Assembly: GCF_900095865.1 (NCBI RefSeq)
Contig: NZ_FMIZ01000006.1
Location: forward strand, 496,001 to 560,000
Reading direction: 5' to 3'
DNA: 64,000 nt
Source of the DNA: Massilioclostridium coli
GTDB lineage: Bacteria > Bacillota > Clostridia > Oscillospirales > Ruminococcaceae
The notes beneath the pieces are model-generated. The model was not told the origin of the DNA. It worked only from the letters and a program-made list of their open reading frames with translations, and did not search any database. Made by a program: the position numbers and the translations under genes. Every line of letters begins with the position of its first letter. Position 1 is the first letter of the stretch. Below, piece by piece: positions 27,523 through 35,568 of this stretch.

Positions 27523-28149
27523 TTAAGAATAAAACTTCTCCCATGTCCCCTTTGTCACCCTCACTTTTCCGCTTTCCCACCGTTTCACTGCTCCGGCGCT
27601 CACGCCATACAGCTTTCCAAATTGGTACTGTGTCAATCCCATGCTTTTGCGAATCTTCTGTATCTGCCAACCCTGCCCGTCATAGAGAAAACGGTTGTAT
27701 TCGTCCAGCAGGTCGGTGACGTCCACTTCCAGCAACCCCGCAATCCGGCTGAGCTTGTCTATCGGGTAGTAGTCATGCTCCGGGTTCTCATAATGAATAT
27801 AAGTGCTTTCGTTAATCCCTGCGTAGTCAGCGACTTGACGCTGGAGCAGGGATTTTTTGTATCGGTAATACCGCAGCTTGTCCGCCGTTGTCGTGAGCAT
27901 TGCCGGATTGGGGTACTGGATATTGAACTTTTCGGCGTCGGTGAGCTTTTTTGGACGTAGAAACTGAAAGTTGTGGATTGCAAGGGGACTGTAAATCGTC
28001 CGTCCGTTTCTTTGTTTACTGAACACATACAGGCTATCGCTGATTTTGAGGAACAACCGCCATTTTGGAGTATTCCGGGAAAAGGGAGCTTCTTTTTCCT
28101 GCTCCGAACCCAAAAGAGCCGTTATGAGGGGATTGGTTTTTCTATACAT
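27523..28149 (-). CDS. Double-HTH protein spanning the attachment site
   Basis: The 208-residue protein has two XRE-like HTH segments, KLRYYRYKKSLLQRQVADYA (about 91-110) and IQKIRKSMGLTQYQFGKLYG (about 166-185). In the integrated state the only ATG (28149) lies inside sigK, has no clear RBS, and the frame crosses the crossover AA in codon 4. It overlaps the truncated sigK frame by 28 bases, so translation may be coupled. After excision codons 5 onward join the recombinase frame without a stop (GDSE-TNPLITALL). It may be a directionality factor or regulator; this is inference. Confidence 0.7.
   Translation of the reverse strand: MYRKTNPLITALLGSEQEKEAPFSRNTPKWRLFLKISDSLYVFSKQRNGRTIYSPLAIHNFQFLRPKKLTDAEKFNIQYPNPAMLTTTADKLRYYRYKKSLLQRQVADYAGINESTYIHYENPEHDYYPIDKLSRIAGLLEVDVTDLLDEYNRFLYDGQGWQIQKIRKSMGLTQYQFGKLYGVSAGAVKRWESGKVRVTKGTWEKFYS
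28126..28142 (-). other. Right attachment site of the skin-like element
   Basis: On the minus strand the sigK sequence GAA is followed by AA (28139-28138), ACCA and ATCCCCTC (28133-28126). In the circle this makes GAGGGGAT-AGCG-AA-ACCA-ATCCCCTC, an 8-bp dyad centred exactly on AA. Confidence 0.75.
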
Positions 28150-28475
28150 CTAGAGGCATAAGTAGCGAAACGGGTGCCTTTCGAGTAATGGAAAGTATTT
28201 ACTGCCTTAATAAGGCCAATGGTTCCAATCGAGATGAGGTCATCCTGGTCATCGGTAGAGGCATAGTATTTTTTAATAATATGGGCTACGAGACGGAGAT
28301 TATGCTCAATTAAACGGTTACGGGCATTGGTATCTCCTTGTTCCATTTTCATAAAGCATTCTTTTTCTTCTTTTGCAGAAAGCGGTTTTGGAAACGACTG
28401 ATTTCGCTCCACATGCAATGCCAGATAGCATAAGTGCCGGATGATGGTTCCGAAAAATTCAAATAGCAAAGTCAT
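28138..28475 (-). CDS. sigK: Sigma-K, 5' part with pro-sequence
   Basis: ATG 28475 is chosen because AAAGGA lies 5 bases upstream and because it places FPKPL at residue 28, as in Bacillus pro-sigma-K. Residues 1-20 (MTLLFEFFGTIIRHLCYLAL) are hydrophobic like a cleavable pro-sequence. Region 1.2/2 follows: KPLSAKEEKECF, RNRLIEHNLRLVAHIIKKYY, DDLISIGTIGLIKAV, GTRFATYASRCIE. Without excision the frame runs on for six more codons and stops at 28122. Joining 28138 to 19137 restores the full factor. It would act late in the mother cell. lepB lies upstream, divergent. Confidence 0.93.
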
Positions 28476-28664
28476 CACATCCTTTTCCATTGCTATTAGT
28501 TTATGAAAGGAAAAACAGAATGTTGTATGTCCGCCAGAATTCCAATTGGTTTCAACATAGGATATGATGTAATTTATAAAACTTTTTTGTTCTATCAATA
28601 GATTTGTCATATAAATTCATTATCCTTTATACTAGGATCGTATTCATATTAAGAAGGGGAATAT

Positions 28665-29174
28665 ATGGGTCAAAAATTACGTGATTTTTGGAAGCACAAT
28701 TGGATCTATTTAGCAGTATTGCTTTTTATCTTTGTTTTTTGCCATTTTGTCGCATGTTTTTCGTTGGTAAATGGTCCTAGCATGGAAAATACCTTGCAGG
28801 ATCGTGATTTTGTAATTGTGTGGCAGTTAGGGTATACCCCAAAGGCAGGAGATGTTGTAGTTACAGATAAGGAAAATGATTTTGATGTGAATTTGGTAAA
28901 AAGGGTAGTTGCAACAGAAGGACAAACAGTAGAGATACAGCAAGGTAAATTGTTCATAGATGGGAAAGTAAAACAGGAAGATTATCTCAAGGAAGGCAAC
29001 TGGTATGGAGATATGCCACCTATTGTTGTACCAGAAAATTCGGTGTTTTTAATGGGGGACAACCGGAATCATTCCAGCGATAGTCGTGAAATTGGCTGTT
29101 TTTCCAACGATGCCTTACTAGGAAAAGTTGTATTCCGTGTGTTTCCATTTCAGAGGATAGGAGCAATTCATTAG
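28665..29174 (+). CDS. lepB: Signal peptidase I
   Basis: The 169-residue protein has one N-terminal membrane anchor (about 13-35), catalytic Ser39 in NGPSMENTL, Lys79 in NLVKRVVA and the C-terminal box MGDNRNHSSDSREIG. It cuts signal peptides on the outer face of the membrane, so it would process the many secreted proteins in this window. RBS AAGGGGAATAT lies before the ATG. It is divergent from sigK. Confidence 0.95.
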   Translation: MGQKLRDFWKHNWIYLAVLLFIFVFCHFVACFSLVNGPSMENTLQDRDFVIVWQLGYTPKAGDVVVTDKENDFDVNLVKRVVATEGQTVEIQQGKLFIDGKVKQEDYLKEGNWYGDMPPIVVPENSVFLMGDNRNHSSDSREIGCFSNDALLGKVVFRVFPFQRIGAIH

Positions 29175-29277
29175 TGATAAAAAATGTTATTTTAACTGGA
29201 AAATGGGCCTCTATGACTTGGTAGGCTAGTTGGTTTACCAAAATTAGTGGCAAAATTATTTTTTGTCGGGAAAGCTA

Positions 29278-29307
29278 TTGACTTTTTTCCGATGTTTTCA
29301 TTATAAT
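29278..29307 (+). promoter_or_regulatory. Promoter of the cobalamin-riboswitch operon
   Basis: TTGACT, an 18-base spacer and TATAAT lie just before the riboswitch. Confidence 0.65.
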
Positions 29308-29309
29308 AA

Positions 29310-29490
29310 AAGTAAGTTATTTATGCAGTTTTACTGGGAAGAAGATTTTCTTCCGGGAATATGGTGAAAATCCATGACAGCTCACACCTACTGTAAGCAG
29401 TTACGAAACTTCAAATCCCACTGATTATTGCGCCATCGGGAAGGGGAAGGATTAGGTTTGAAACTGTAAGTCAGGATATCCATAAATAAC
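29310..29490 (+). promoter_or_regulatory. Cobalamin (B12) riboswitch
   Basis: The core landmarks occur in order: GGGAATATGGTGAAAATCCA, then GACAGCTCACACCTACTGTAA (slightly diverged B12 box; the usual version has CCCGCAACTGT), CACTG...CATCGGGAAGG and AGTCAGGATATCC. This is the standard order of the family. A terminator follows at 29574, so control is probably by transcription termination when a corrinoid binds. Confidence 0.9.
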
Positions 29491-29573
29491 AGGAATCATT
29501 TATCTTTTGGTGAGAATAGATAGGGGATACATAATCAAGAAAAAACAGGTGTATTGCCTGATTTTGTTATGTC

Positions 29574-29604
29574 AGCCTTTCTGTCTATCAGAAAGGCTTT
29601 TTGA
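29574..29604 (+). terminator. Riboswitch-controlled terminator
   Basis: AGCCTTTCTG, loop TCTAT, CAGAAAGGCT and TTTTTG lie between the riboswitch and the first gene of the operon. Confidence 0.8.
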
Positions 29605-29676
29605 TTGGAATGGATTCCATACTCTAAACTTCCTCACCATAAATTAAGGCATTGCCTAAAAATGGAGGAAATGGAT

Positions 29677-30984
29677 ATGAAACAAAAATTAATTGCTTTG
29701 CTTACTACTATGGCAATTATGGTTGGGATGTTTGCTTTCCCAGTCAGCGCAGCAGAAAAAAAGGATTTAAGCCAGGATATCCAGGATACTGCAGCTTATT
29801 TGCAAACAATGTATGATGTGGAAACAGAACAACCAAATGAAACCAGTTATTGGGACATGCTGTATCTTGCTCGTGCGGGAGTAGAACGCGATAATATTTT
29901 ATTTGAACTATATCGCAGCAATATTGCTACTGAATTACATGAAACTGGAAAATTGGAATATGAAAATTGGGATGGAACAAAATCTGAAAGTGCCATTTAC
30001 TATGCAGCAAATGCTTTAGCTTTGGCGATAATTGGGGAAGATCCAACCAATATTGATGGGTTTAACCTGGTAGATAAACTGGTATCTATGGACCGTAGCA
30101 CTGTTACTTCATTATACTATACCAACTTACCAGTTATTTTGATTGCGGCAACCCAATTTGATGATGAAATTACAGATAAAACCTTTGCTACAGATATTAT
30201 CAATGTGTTGAAAACAGAATATAACAACAGTAAATGGGGTGCCAATTGGGGTGCAGATAGCCCAGCTATGGTAGTAGCTGCTTTGGTGGATTATACAGAT
30301 ACAGACCCAGAAGTAAAAACTATGGTAGATGAAACTGTAGCATGGTTGCAGGAGCAGGTAAAAGCGGATAAAATGACAGTTTCCAACACTGCAGAAAAAG
30401 TATTAACTGCTTTGAGTTTAGTAGGACCAGAAGCGGTAGCAGCCGCAAATGATTCTACTGGCAAAAATATTGTGGATATTGTATTGAGTTTCCAATCCGA
30501 AACCACACCAGGTGCATTTACTTATAATGGAAAAGATAACTATATGGCTTCTCAACAAGGGTTAGAGGCGATGTTAGCATACCAGAGAATGGTAGATGGT
30601 AAAGTTGGTTTATACGATCTTTCCGATACTCCAATCCAACAATACAAACAATTAATTGAAAAAATCGACCAGTTGCCAGAAGTAATTCGTTTGGAAGACG
30701 AAGCGACTATTGTTGCGCTACGCCAATTGTATAATAGTTTACCTGCTGCGTTCCAGGCAAAAGTAACCAATATTGCGGATTTGGAAAAAGCGGAACAAGT
30801 GCTCCAAACCTTAAAAGAGGTTGCAGGTTCAAAACCAGATTCCAGCAAACCAGAATCCAAACCAGAAGACACAACATCTTCCCATCCTGTTCCAGCCACA
30901 GGGGATATGGGAGTAGCTTCTGTTGTTGCCCTTTGTGGTTTAGCCGGTGTTTCTATAGTTGCTTTACGCAGAAAACAGAAATAA
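29677..30984 (+). CDS. Wall-anchored alpha-barrel protein, intrinsic-factor-like, B12 operon
   Basis: ATG 29677 has GGAGG 9 bases upstream; the 435-residue product starts MKQKLIALLTTMAIMVGMFA with cleavage near VSA-AEK. The mature part (about 40-330) is a helical-pair repeat (ISLAAT-like spacing: YWDMLYLARAGVERDNI, KEKTFATDIINVLKTEYNNS) of the prenyltransferase/transcobalamin barrel type. The end has PVPATGD, a hydrophobic helix and RRKQK. Placed first under a cobalamin riboswitch, with a DUF4430 lipoprotein next, it probably helps capture corrinoids at the surface. The barrel assignment is from repeat pattern and context, not from a match I can show. Confidence 0.65.
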   Translation: MKQKLIALLTTMAIMVGMFAFPVSAAEKKDLSQDIQDTAAYLQTMYDVETEQPNETSYWDMLYLARAGVERDNILFELYRSNIATELHETGKLEYENWDGTKSESAIYYAANALALAIIGEDPTNIDGFNLVDKLVSMDRSTVTSLYYTNLPVILIAATQFDDEITDKTFATDIINVLKTEYNNSKWGANWGADSPAMVVAALVDYTDTDPEVKTMVDETVAWLQEQVKADKMTVSNTAEKVLTALSLVGPEAVAAANDSTGKNIVDIVLSFQSETTPGAFTYNGKDNYMASQQGLEAMLAYQRMVDGKVGLYDLSDTPIQQYKQLIEKIDQLPEVIRLEDEATIVALRQLYNSLPAAFQAKVTNIADLEKAEQVLQTLKEVAGSKPDSSKPESKPEDTTSSHPVPATGDMGVASVVALCGLAGVSIVALRRKQK

Positions 30985-31155
30985 TATGAGGATTGCTCCA
31001 AACAAGGACATTCCTAATATACACAGATAAACTGATACCTTGTTGGAGCCTCCTAACTGGGGGCTCCAACCTGTTTATCTTATGAAAAAGTAATTTGTTG
31101 TAAGTTGTTTTTTCATAGGACAAACCAGAATTCATTAAAAAAGGAGAGCATAACC

Positions 31156-31926
31156 ATGAAACGTTTTGTTTGTTTCTTATTAAGTCTTATCATTGCGGTT
31201 TCTTTTGCTGGATGTGGAGGATTTGAAACGGTGGAAGAACATAATAAAAAACTGGAGTCTTCCTATGGTTCCAGTGAATCAACTTCTTCCCAAGAATCCA
31301 GTTCTTCTCACAATGAAGAAGAGGAGACCACAGAGGATAATCCAGGTTCGGGTTCCAGTCAGGAAGCAGGAGGGGAATCTTCTAAATCAGGAAGCGCAAA
31401 ACAGACTCCTTCCACAAAATCAGGAGGAAACCAGCCTGCGGCAAACCAACCATCTGAGGATCAGCCAAATTCCGCGCAACAGCCATCTGGACAGACTCCA
31501 ACAGCACCTCCTGCGGAAACAACACCTTCCCAAGCACCGGAAACCCCACAAACCATCCAGGTCACTATTTCAGTACAGTGTAAGGCATTAGTTGGGAACA
31601 ACAATTTAGCGGAACCATACCGCCCATATGTTCCTTCAAATGGGTATATTCAAGGAACGACCCAAGTGACAATTTCAAAAAACGGAACAGTATTTGACGC
31701 TTTACAGGCATTGAATCTAAACCCTGCTCCAACATATACAGGTTCTGTAAAACGAAAGGATATTTATATTACATCTATCCACCATATTCCTGAAAAAGCT
31801 TGCGGGGACCAAAGCGGATGGAAATATAAAGTAAACGGATCTATTCCCAATTTGTCCTGTAGCGACTATACGCTGCAAGGAGGGGAAACCATTGAGTGGT
31901 ATTATGCGGAACATGTTTTTGATTGA
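31156..31926 (+). CDS. DUF4430 lipoprotein, probable extracellular corrinoid-binding partner
   Basis: ATG 31156 follows AAAGGAGAG. The 256-residue product has a lipoprotein signal peptide with lipobox FAGC, then a long Ser/Pro/Glu/Thr-rich linker. DUF4430 lies at about 150-256 (TVFDALQALNLNPAP, ITSIHHIPEKACGDQSGWKY, GGETIEWYY). DUF4430 is the beta domain found at the end of human intrinsic factor and transcobalamin. A GC-rich hairpin TTGGAGCC/GGCTCCAA at 31042-31069 lies before it without a U-tract, so it may tune expression or mRNA stability. The gene is second in the B12 operon. Confidence 0.75.
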   Translation: MKRFVCFLLSLIIAVSFAGCGGFETVEEHNKKLESSYGSSESTSSQESSSSHNEEEETTEDNPGSGSSQEAGGESSKSGSAKQTPSTKSGGNQPAANQPSEDQPNSAQQPSGQTPTAPPAETTPSQAPETPQTIQVTISVQCKALVGNNNLAEPYRPYVPSNGYIQGTTQVTISKNGTVFDALQALNLNPAPTYTGSVKRKDIYITSIHHIPEKACGDQSGWKYKVNGSIPNLSCSDYTLQGGETIEWYYAEHVFD

Positions 31927-31942
31927 TTAAGGGGGAAAACAG

Positions 31943-32833
31943 ATGCGTACCAACTATTTCTCACAATTGCATCCTGGAGTATGCTGCTGTTTTTTTCTAT
32001 ATGCAGTGACATTTAGTATTTTATTTAATCATCCTATAATGATGGCCACCAGCTGTTTAGCAGCTTTATTTTGTGCAGGTTCTATGAGTGGGTGGAAAAC
32101 TTTAGGGATTAGTGTTTTGTTTACGATACCTACCATTGTGATTTTTGCGGTGGTGAATCCTTTTTTTAACCACCAAGGAACTACCCCACTATTTTATTGG
32201 AATGACCAACCAATTACATTGGAATCCACCTTATATGGATTGTGTTCTGGTGTTATGATTATCTCTATGATCATGTGGTTTATCTGTTTCCAAAAGACGG
32301 TGGAAAACCATAAGCTACTCTATTTGTTTGGTAAGGTGATCCCTACCATTGCACTGATGGTGACGATGATTTTGCGGTTTATCCCTTATTTTAAAAGGAA
32401 GTTGGATCAGATCGCAGCTACTCAACGGATGTTTGGAGTTTCTACCAGTTCTGGAAGTATCAAAAACAGGCTAAAAGCGGGTGGTAGTATTTTGTCTGTG
32501 CTATTTTCGATTAGTATGGAAGGAACGGTAGGAACATCGGATTCTATGCGGGCAAGAGGATATGGATTAAAGGGAAAAACCCATTACAAAAGTTTTTGCA
32601 TGAAACCGCGGGATTGGTTTTTCCTTGGAGTATTGTGTGGCGCGTCAGCTTTTCTCATCTGGGCTTTTTATGCAAAGCAATTTCAGTTTTATTTTTTCCC
32701 TGCTATGACGGATTGGCGGCTAAATCCTATCCAATTGGGGATTTGTATTCTTCATTGCATCATACTTTGTTCACCACTGCTTTATAATGGATGGGAGGGA
32801 TTGCGTTGGCACAGAATTCAGGTAACAGCATAA
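31943..32833 (+). CDS. ecfT: ECF transporter T component
   Basis: The 296-residue membrane protein has several TM helices (first at CFFLYAVTFSILFNH). The coupling motif ...DSMRARGYGLKG (about residues 201-212) contains the conserved Ala-Arg-Gly that contacts the ATPases. RBS AAGGGGGAAA lies before the ATG. Its stop shares a base with the next start (TAATG), so the two are coupled. It links the ATPases to the S component in the membrane. Confidence 0.88.
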   Translation: MRTNYFSQLHPGVCCCFFLYAVTFSILFNHPIMMATSCLAALFCAGSMSGWKTLGISVLFTIPTIVIFAVVNPFFNHQGTTPLFYWNDQPITLESTLYGLCSGVMIISMIMWFICFQKTVENHKLLYLFGKVIPTIALMVTMILRFIPYFKRKLDQIAATQRMFGVSTSSGSIKNRLKAGGSILSVLFSISMEGTVGTSDSMRARGYGLKGKTHYKSFCMKPRDWFFLGVLCGASAFLIWAFYAKQFQFYFFPAMTDWRLNPIQLGICILHCIILCSPLLYNGWEGLRWHRIQVTA

Positions 32834-34485
32834 TGCCAGTATTTCAAGCAAAAAATTTGAGTTTTTGTTATCATAACAGCACACATTCTGTTTTACAGGA
32901 TGTGAATTTTACCATTCAACCAGGGGAGTTTATTTTGCTGTGTGGACAATCTGGCTGCGGAAAAACAACCCTCTTGAGGCATTTAAAGCATTTAATTGCA
33001 CCGGTAGGGAAGATGACTGGAGAGTTGTTGTTTGAAGGAGAACCAATCCAAACAATCAAAGAACGCCGGTTGGTTTCGGATATAGGGTTTGTATTCCAAG
33101 TACCGGATGATCAGATTGTTTGCGACCGTGTTTTCGCGGAAATGGCATTTGGTTTGGAGAATTTGGGGATACCTTCGGATGAAATTCGACGCCGTGTTGC
33201 GGAAATGGCGAGTTTTTTTGGAATTGAACACTATTTTTCCCAAACCATAGAGACTCTTTCTGGTGGACAAAAGCAGATTTTAAATCTAGCTTCAGTGATG
33301 GCTATGCAACCTAAAGTATTGATATTGGATGAGCCTACTTCTCAACTGGACCCTATTTCCTCCTCGGAATTTTTTGCGGTTTTATCCCGGTTGAATCAAG
33401 AACTGGGTTTGACCATTATTATAACAGAACATAAATTAGAGGAAATCTATCCATTGGTAGACCGTGTTTTTTTAATGGAAGAAGGAAAATTTTTGGTACA
33501 AGATACACCGAAAGCAGTAGCGTCCTGGATTGGGAAGCACCAGCATAACATGAGGTATGCTCTACCAACTGCCAGTAGGATTTACCAGCAATTGGATTGT
33601 CCTGGCGAAATTCCTTTGACAGTAAAAGAAGGACGGGAGATGCTGGGGCAATTAGAGGTTATTAAAACTATCCCATTGGAGAAATGTCCCCATCCAAAAC
33701 AAAAACCGGTATTGAAAGTAAAAGAGGTTTGTTTTCGCTACGAAAAAAACGGGTCTGATGTTTTACATAACCTTTCGTTGGAGGTATTCCCTGGGGAATT
33801 GCTTTCTATTTTGGGTGGAAATGGTGCGGGAAAAACCACCTTATTGCATTTGTTATGTAAAATGTACCGTCCTTACCAAGGCAAAATCAAGCTCAATGGC
33901 AAGGATTTGGCAAAACTACCTCAAAAAGAAATTTGTCAGAACCATTTGGCGTATTTACCTCAGAATCCTTTAATGGTTTTTGTAAAAGACACGGTAAAAC
34001 AGGATTTACTCTTTTTAGCGGAAACACAAAAAATTGATCCAAAACAAATTGAACAGACCATCCAGTCATATTCTTTTTTCCAGGATATCCTGCCGTTGAT
34101 GGAGCGTAATCCCATGGATTTAAGTGGTGGTGAACTGCAGCGAGCAGCATTTTTAAAAATTTTGCTGTTAAAACCCCAGGTTATTTTATTGGATGAACCC
34201 ACCAAAGGATTGGATGCGTTTTCCAAACATGATTTATCCTTTATTTTAAAGGAACTAAAACAACATGGTATCACCATTTTAATGGTAACCCATGATATAG
34301 AATTTTCAGCGGAATACTCTGACCGGTGTGCCTTGTTATTTAACGGGGAAATTGTATCAACCGGAACCCCAAAAGAGTTTTTTTCTTCTAACCATTTTTA
34401 TACTACGGCAGCCAGTAAAATCAGCAAAGGAAGGTTGGAACAGGCTGTGACTTGTCAGGATGTGGTGGAACAATGCAAAAAATAA
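32833..34485 (+). CDS. ECF transporter double ATPase (fused EcfA)
   Basis: There are two ABC domains in one 550-residue chain. Domain 1 has Walker A GQSGCGKTTL, Q-loop FQVPDDQ, signature LSGGQKQ and Walker B VLILDEPTSQLD. Domain 2 has GGNGAGKTTL, signature LSGGELQR and VILLDEPTKGLD, with switch His in MVTHDIEF. In many species these are separate EcfA1 and EcfA2 proteins. The start in TAATG is taken over an upstream ATG inside the T gene because the family begins at MPVFQAKNLSF. It powers the transporter in the cytoplasm. Confidence 0.9.
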   Translation: MPVFQAKNLSFCYHNSTHSVLQDVNFTIQPGEFILLCGQSGCGKTTLLRHLKHLIAPVGKMTGELLFEGEPIQTIKERRLVSDIGFVFQVPDDQIVCDRVFAEMAFGLENLGIPSDEIRRRVAEMASFFGIEHYFSQTIETLSGGQKQILNLASVMAMQPKVLILDEPTSQLDPISSSEFFAVLSRLNQELGLTIIITEHKLEEIYPLVDRVFLMEEGKFLVQDTPKAVASWIGKHQHNMRYALPTASRIYQQLDCPGEIPLTVKEGREMLGQLEVIKTIPLEKCPHPKQKPVLKVKEVCFRYEKNGSDVLHNLSLEVFPGELLSILGGNGAGKTTLLHLLCKMYRPYQGKIKLNGKDLAKLPQKEICQNHLAYLPQNPLMVFVKDTVKQDLLFLAETQKIDPKQIEQTIQSYSFFQDILPLMERNPMDLSGGELQRAAFLKILLLKPQVILLDEPTKGLDAFSKHDLSFILKELKQHGITILMVTHDIEFSAEYSDRCALLFNGEIVSTGTPKEFFSSNHFYTTAASKISKGRLEQAVTCQDVVEQCKK

Positions 34486-35165
34486 CCAAAATAATTGCCT
34501 ATTTGCTGTTTGGGGTTGCCATTTTCTTGTTGGGATACGCAACGGTTACGGGAATGACCCATAATTATATATTATTTAGTTTTTTACTGGCAGCAGGAAT
34601 CTGCGGTTTATTTTTTGTGTCATTTGAATCTAGAAGGCCGGCACTACGGGACATTATGCCTGTGATTATTATTTGTACGCTTGCTTCGGCAGGAAGGGTT
34701 ATTTTTGGATTCCTTCCGCAGGTGCAGCCTGTGACGGCGATTGTGATTATTACAGGCATTTGCTATGGCAGGCAAACAGGATTTTTAACCGGAGCCCTTT
34801 GTGCATTGGTATCCAATATGATTATGGGGCAGGGACCTTGGACACCTTGGCAGATGCTAGCATGGGGAATTATTGGCTGGATTGCTGGTATATTCGGAAA
34901 ATTTTCCTGGGGTAAGCGGTGGATTCCAGTATTGTGTTATGGTGCTTTATCAGGGATGCTGTTCAGTATGATTACGGATATCTGGACCGTGGCCTCTTTG
35001 GGGATGAGCATTACCGCGGCTTCCACCTGGATGATATTTGTAACCGGATTTTTATTTAATATCTCCCACAGTGTGGGGAATGTCATCTTTTTATTGTTGC
35101 TATACCGCCCAATGTCAAAGAAAATGGAGCGAATGAAACAAAAATATGGGGTGCTGATTTCATAA
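34473..35165 (+). CDS. ECF transporter S component, probably corrinoid (CbrT-like)
   Basis: The 230-residue protein has about six TM helices, with the typical GRVIFGFLPQVQPVTAIVII and CYGRQTGFLTGALCALVSN. It overlaps the ATPase gene by 13 bases. The cobalamin riboswitch upstream and the surface corrinoid-type binding proteins point to vitamin B12 as substrate. The biotin or other S families look less likely. It is the last gene in the operon; no T-tailed terminator immediately follows, but a long hairpin lies at 35214. Confidence 0.8.
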   Translation: MQKITKIIAYLLFGVAIFLLGYATVTGMTHNYILFSFLLAAGICGLFFVSFESRRPALRDIMPVIIICTLASAGRVIFGFLPQVQPVTAIVIITGICYGRQTGFLTGALCALVSNMIMGQGPWTPWQMLAWGIIGWIAGIFGKFSWGKRWIPVLCYGALSGMLFSMITDIWTVASLGMSITAASTWMIFVTGFLFNISHSVGNVIFLLLLYRPMSKKMERMKQKYGVLIS

Positions 35166-35568
35166 ATGATATTAGGAAAAGATGAATATCCCTACTATCT
35201 TAAGTAAAAAAATAAATCCTCCTTTTGATATCATGGTTACAAGTTTAGTAATTATGATCTCAAAGGAGGATTTCTATATTTTAAGAGAAACACTCAAGTA
35301 GATAGAATTATCACATGATTTTTATTTTTGTACTTAAGAAAAATAGATAGCCTTAAATAAGAATAAATATATTGAAGTAAGGATAATAGAAAAAATCAGG
35401 AATATTTTGTCCTGTTATCAAAATATAGAATGGATTTGTTTCATGAAAAATATCTTCTAAAAAGATATATATACAATCAATATTTTTTTCAAAAAAGATG
35501 GTTGTAAGCCAAACAAATTGGTATAATAGAATGAATAGATGTTATTACGAACAATGGAGGATGAAGTT
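35166..35568. other. Intergenic region with a long hairpin
   Basis: AAATCCTCCTTTTGATATCAT (35214) pairs with ATGATCTCAAAGGAGGATTT (to 35273), about 19 paired bases with a loop near 20. The right arm holds AAAGGAGGA, a Shine-Dalgarno-like string, but no start codon follows in reach. It may end the B12 operon. The rest is AT-rich with no gene seen. Confidence 0.5.

Larger units (their letters stand above)
19138..28137 (-). mobile_element. Skin-like element interrupting sigK, 9,000 bp
   Basis: The sigma-K gene is cut after ...ASRCIE at one end and resumes with NEILMHFR at the other, exactly 9,000 bases apart. Both ends have AA at the crossover (19138-19139 and 28138-28139) and ATCCCCTC/GAGGGGAT arms just inside. 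A large serine recombinase lies at the sigK 3' end, as expected for self-excising sigK intervening elements of Bacillus and Clostridioides. Cargo genes in order: recombinase, SLATT-like protein, proline-rich peptide, XRE regulator, surface protein, PUA-like protein, a small ORF, HUH Rep, two small ORFs, HEPN-type protein, double-HTH protein. The recombinase and HTH genes look more GC-rich than the host genes. Confidence 0.92.

Noticed and set aside
19138-28137. ATAG (shared just upstream of the AA) as the crossover core of the element
   Set aside because: It would give CIANEIL instead of the conserved CIENEIL and is off-centre to the ATCCCCTC/GAGGGGAT dyad.
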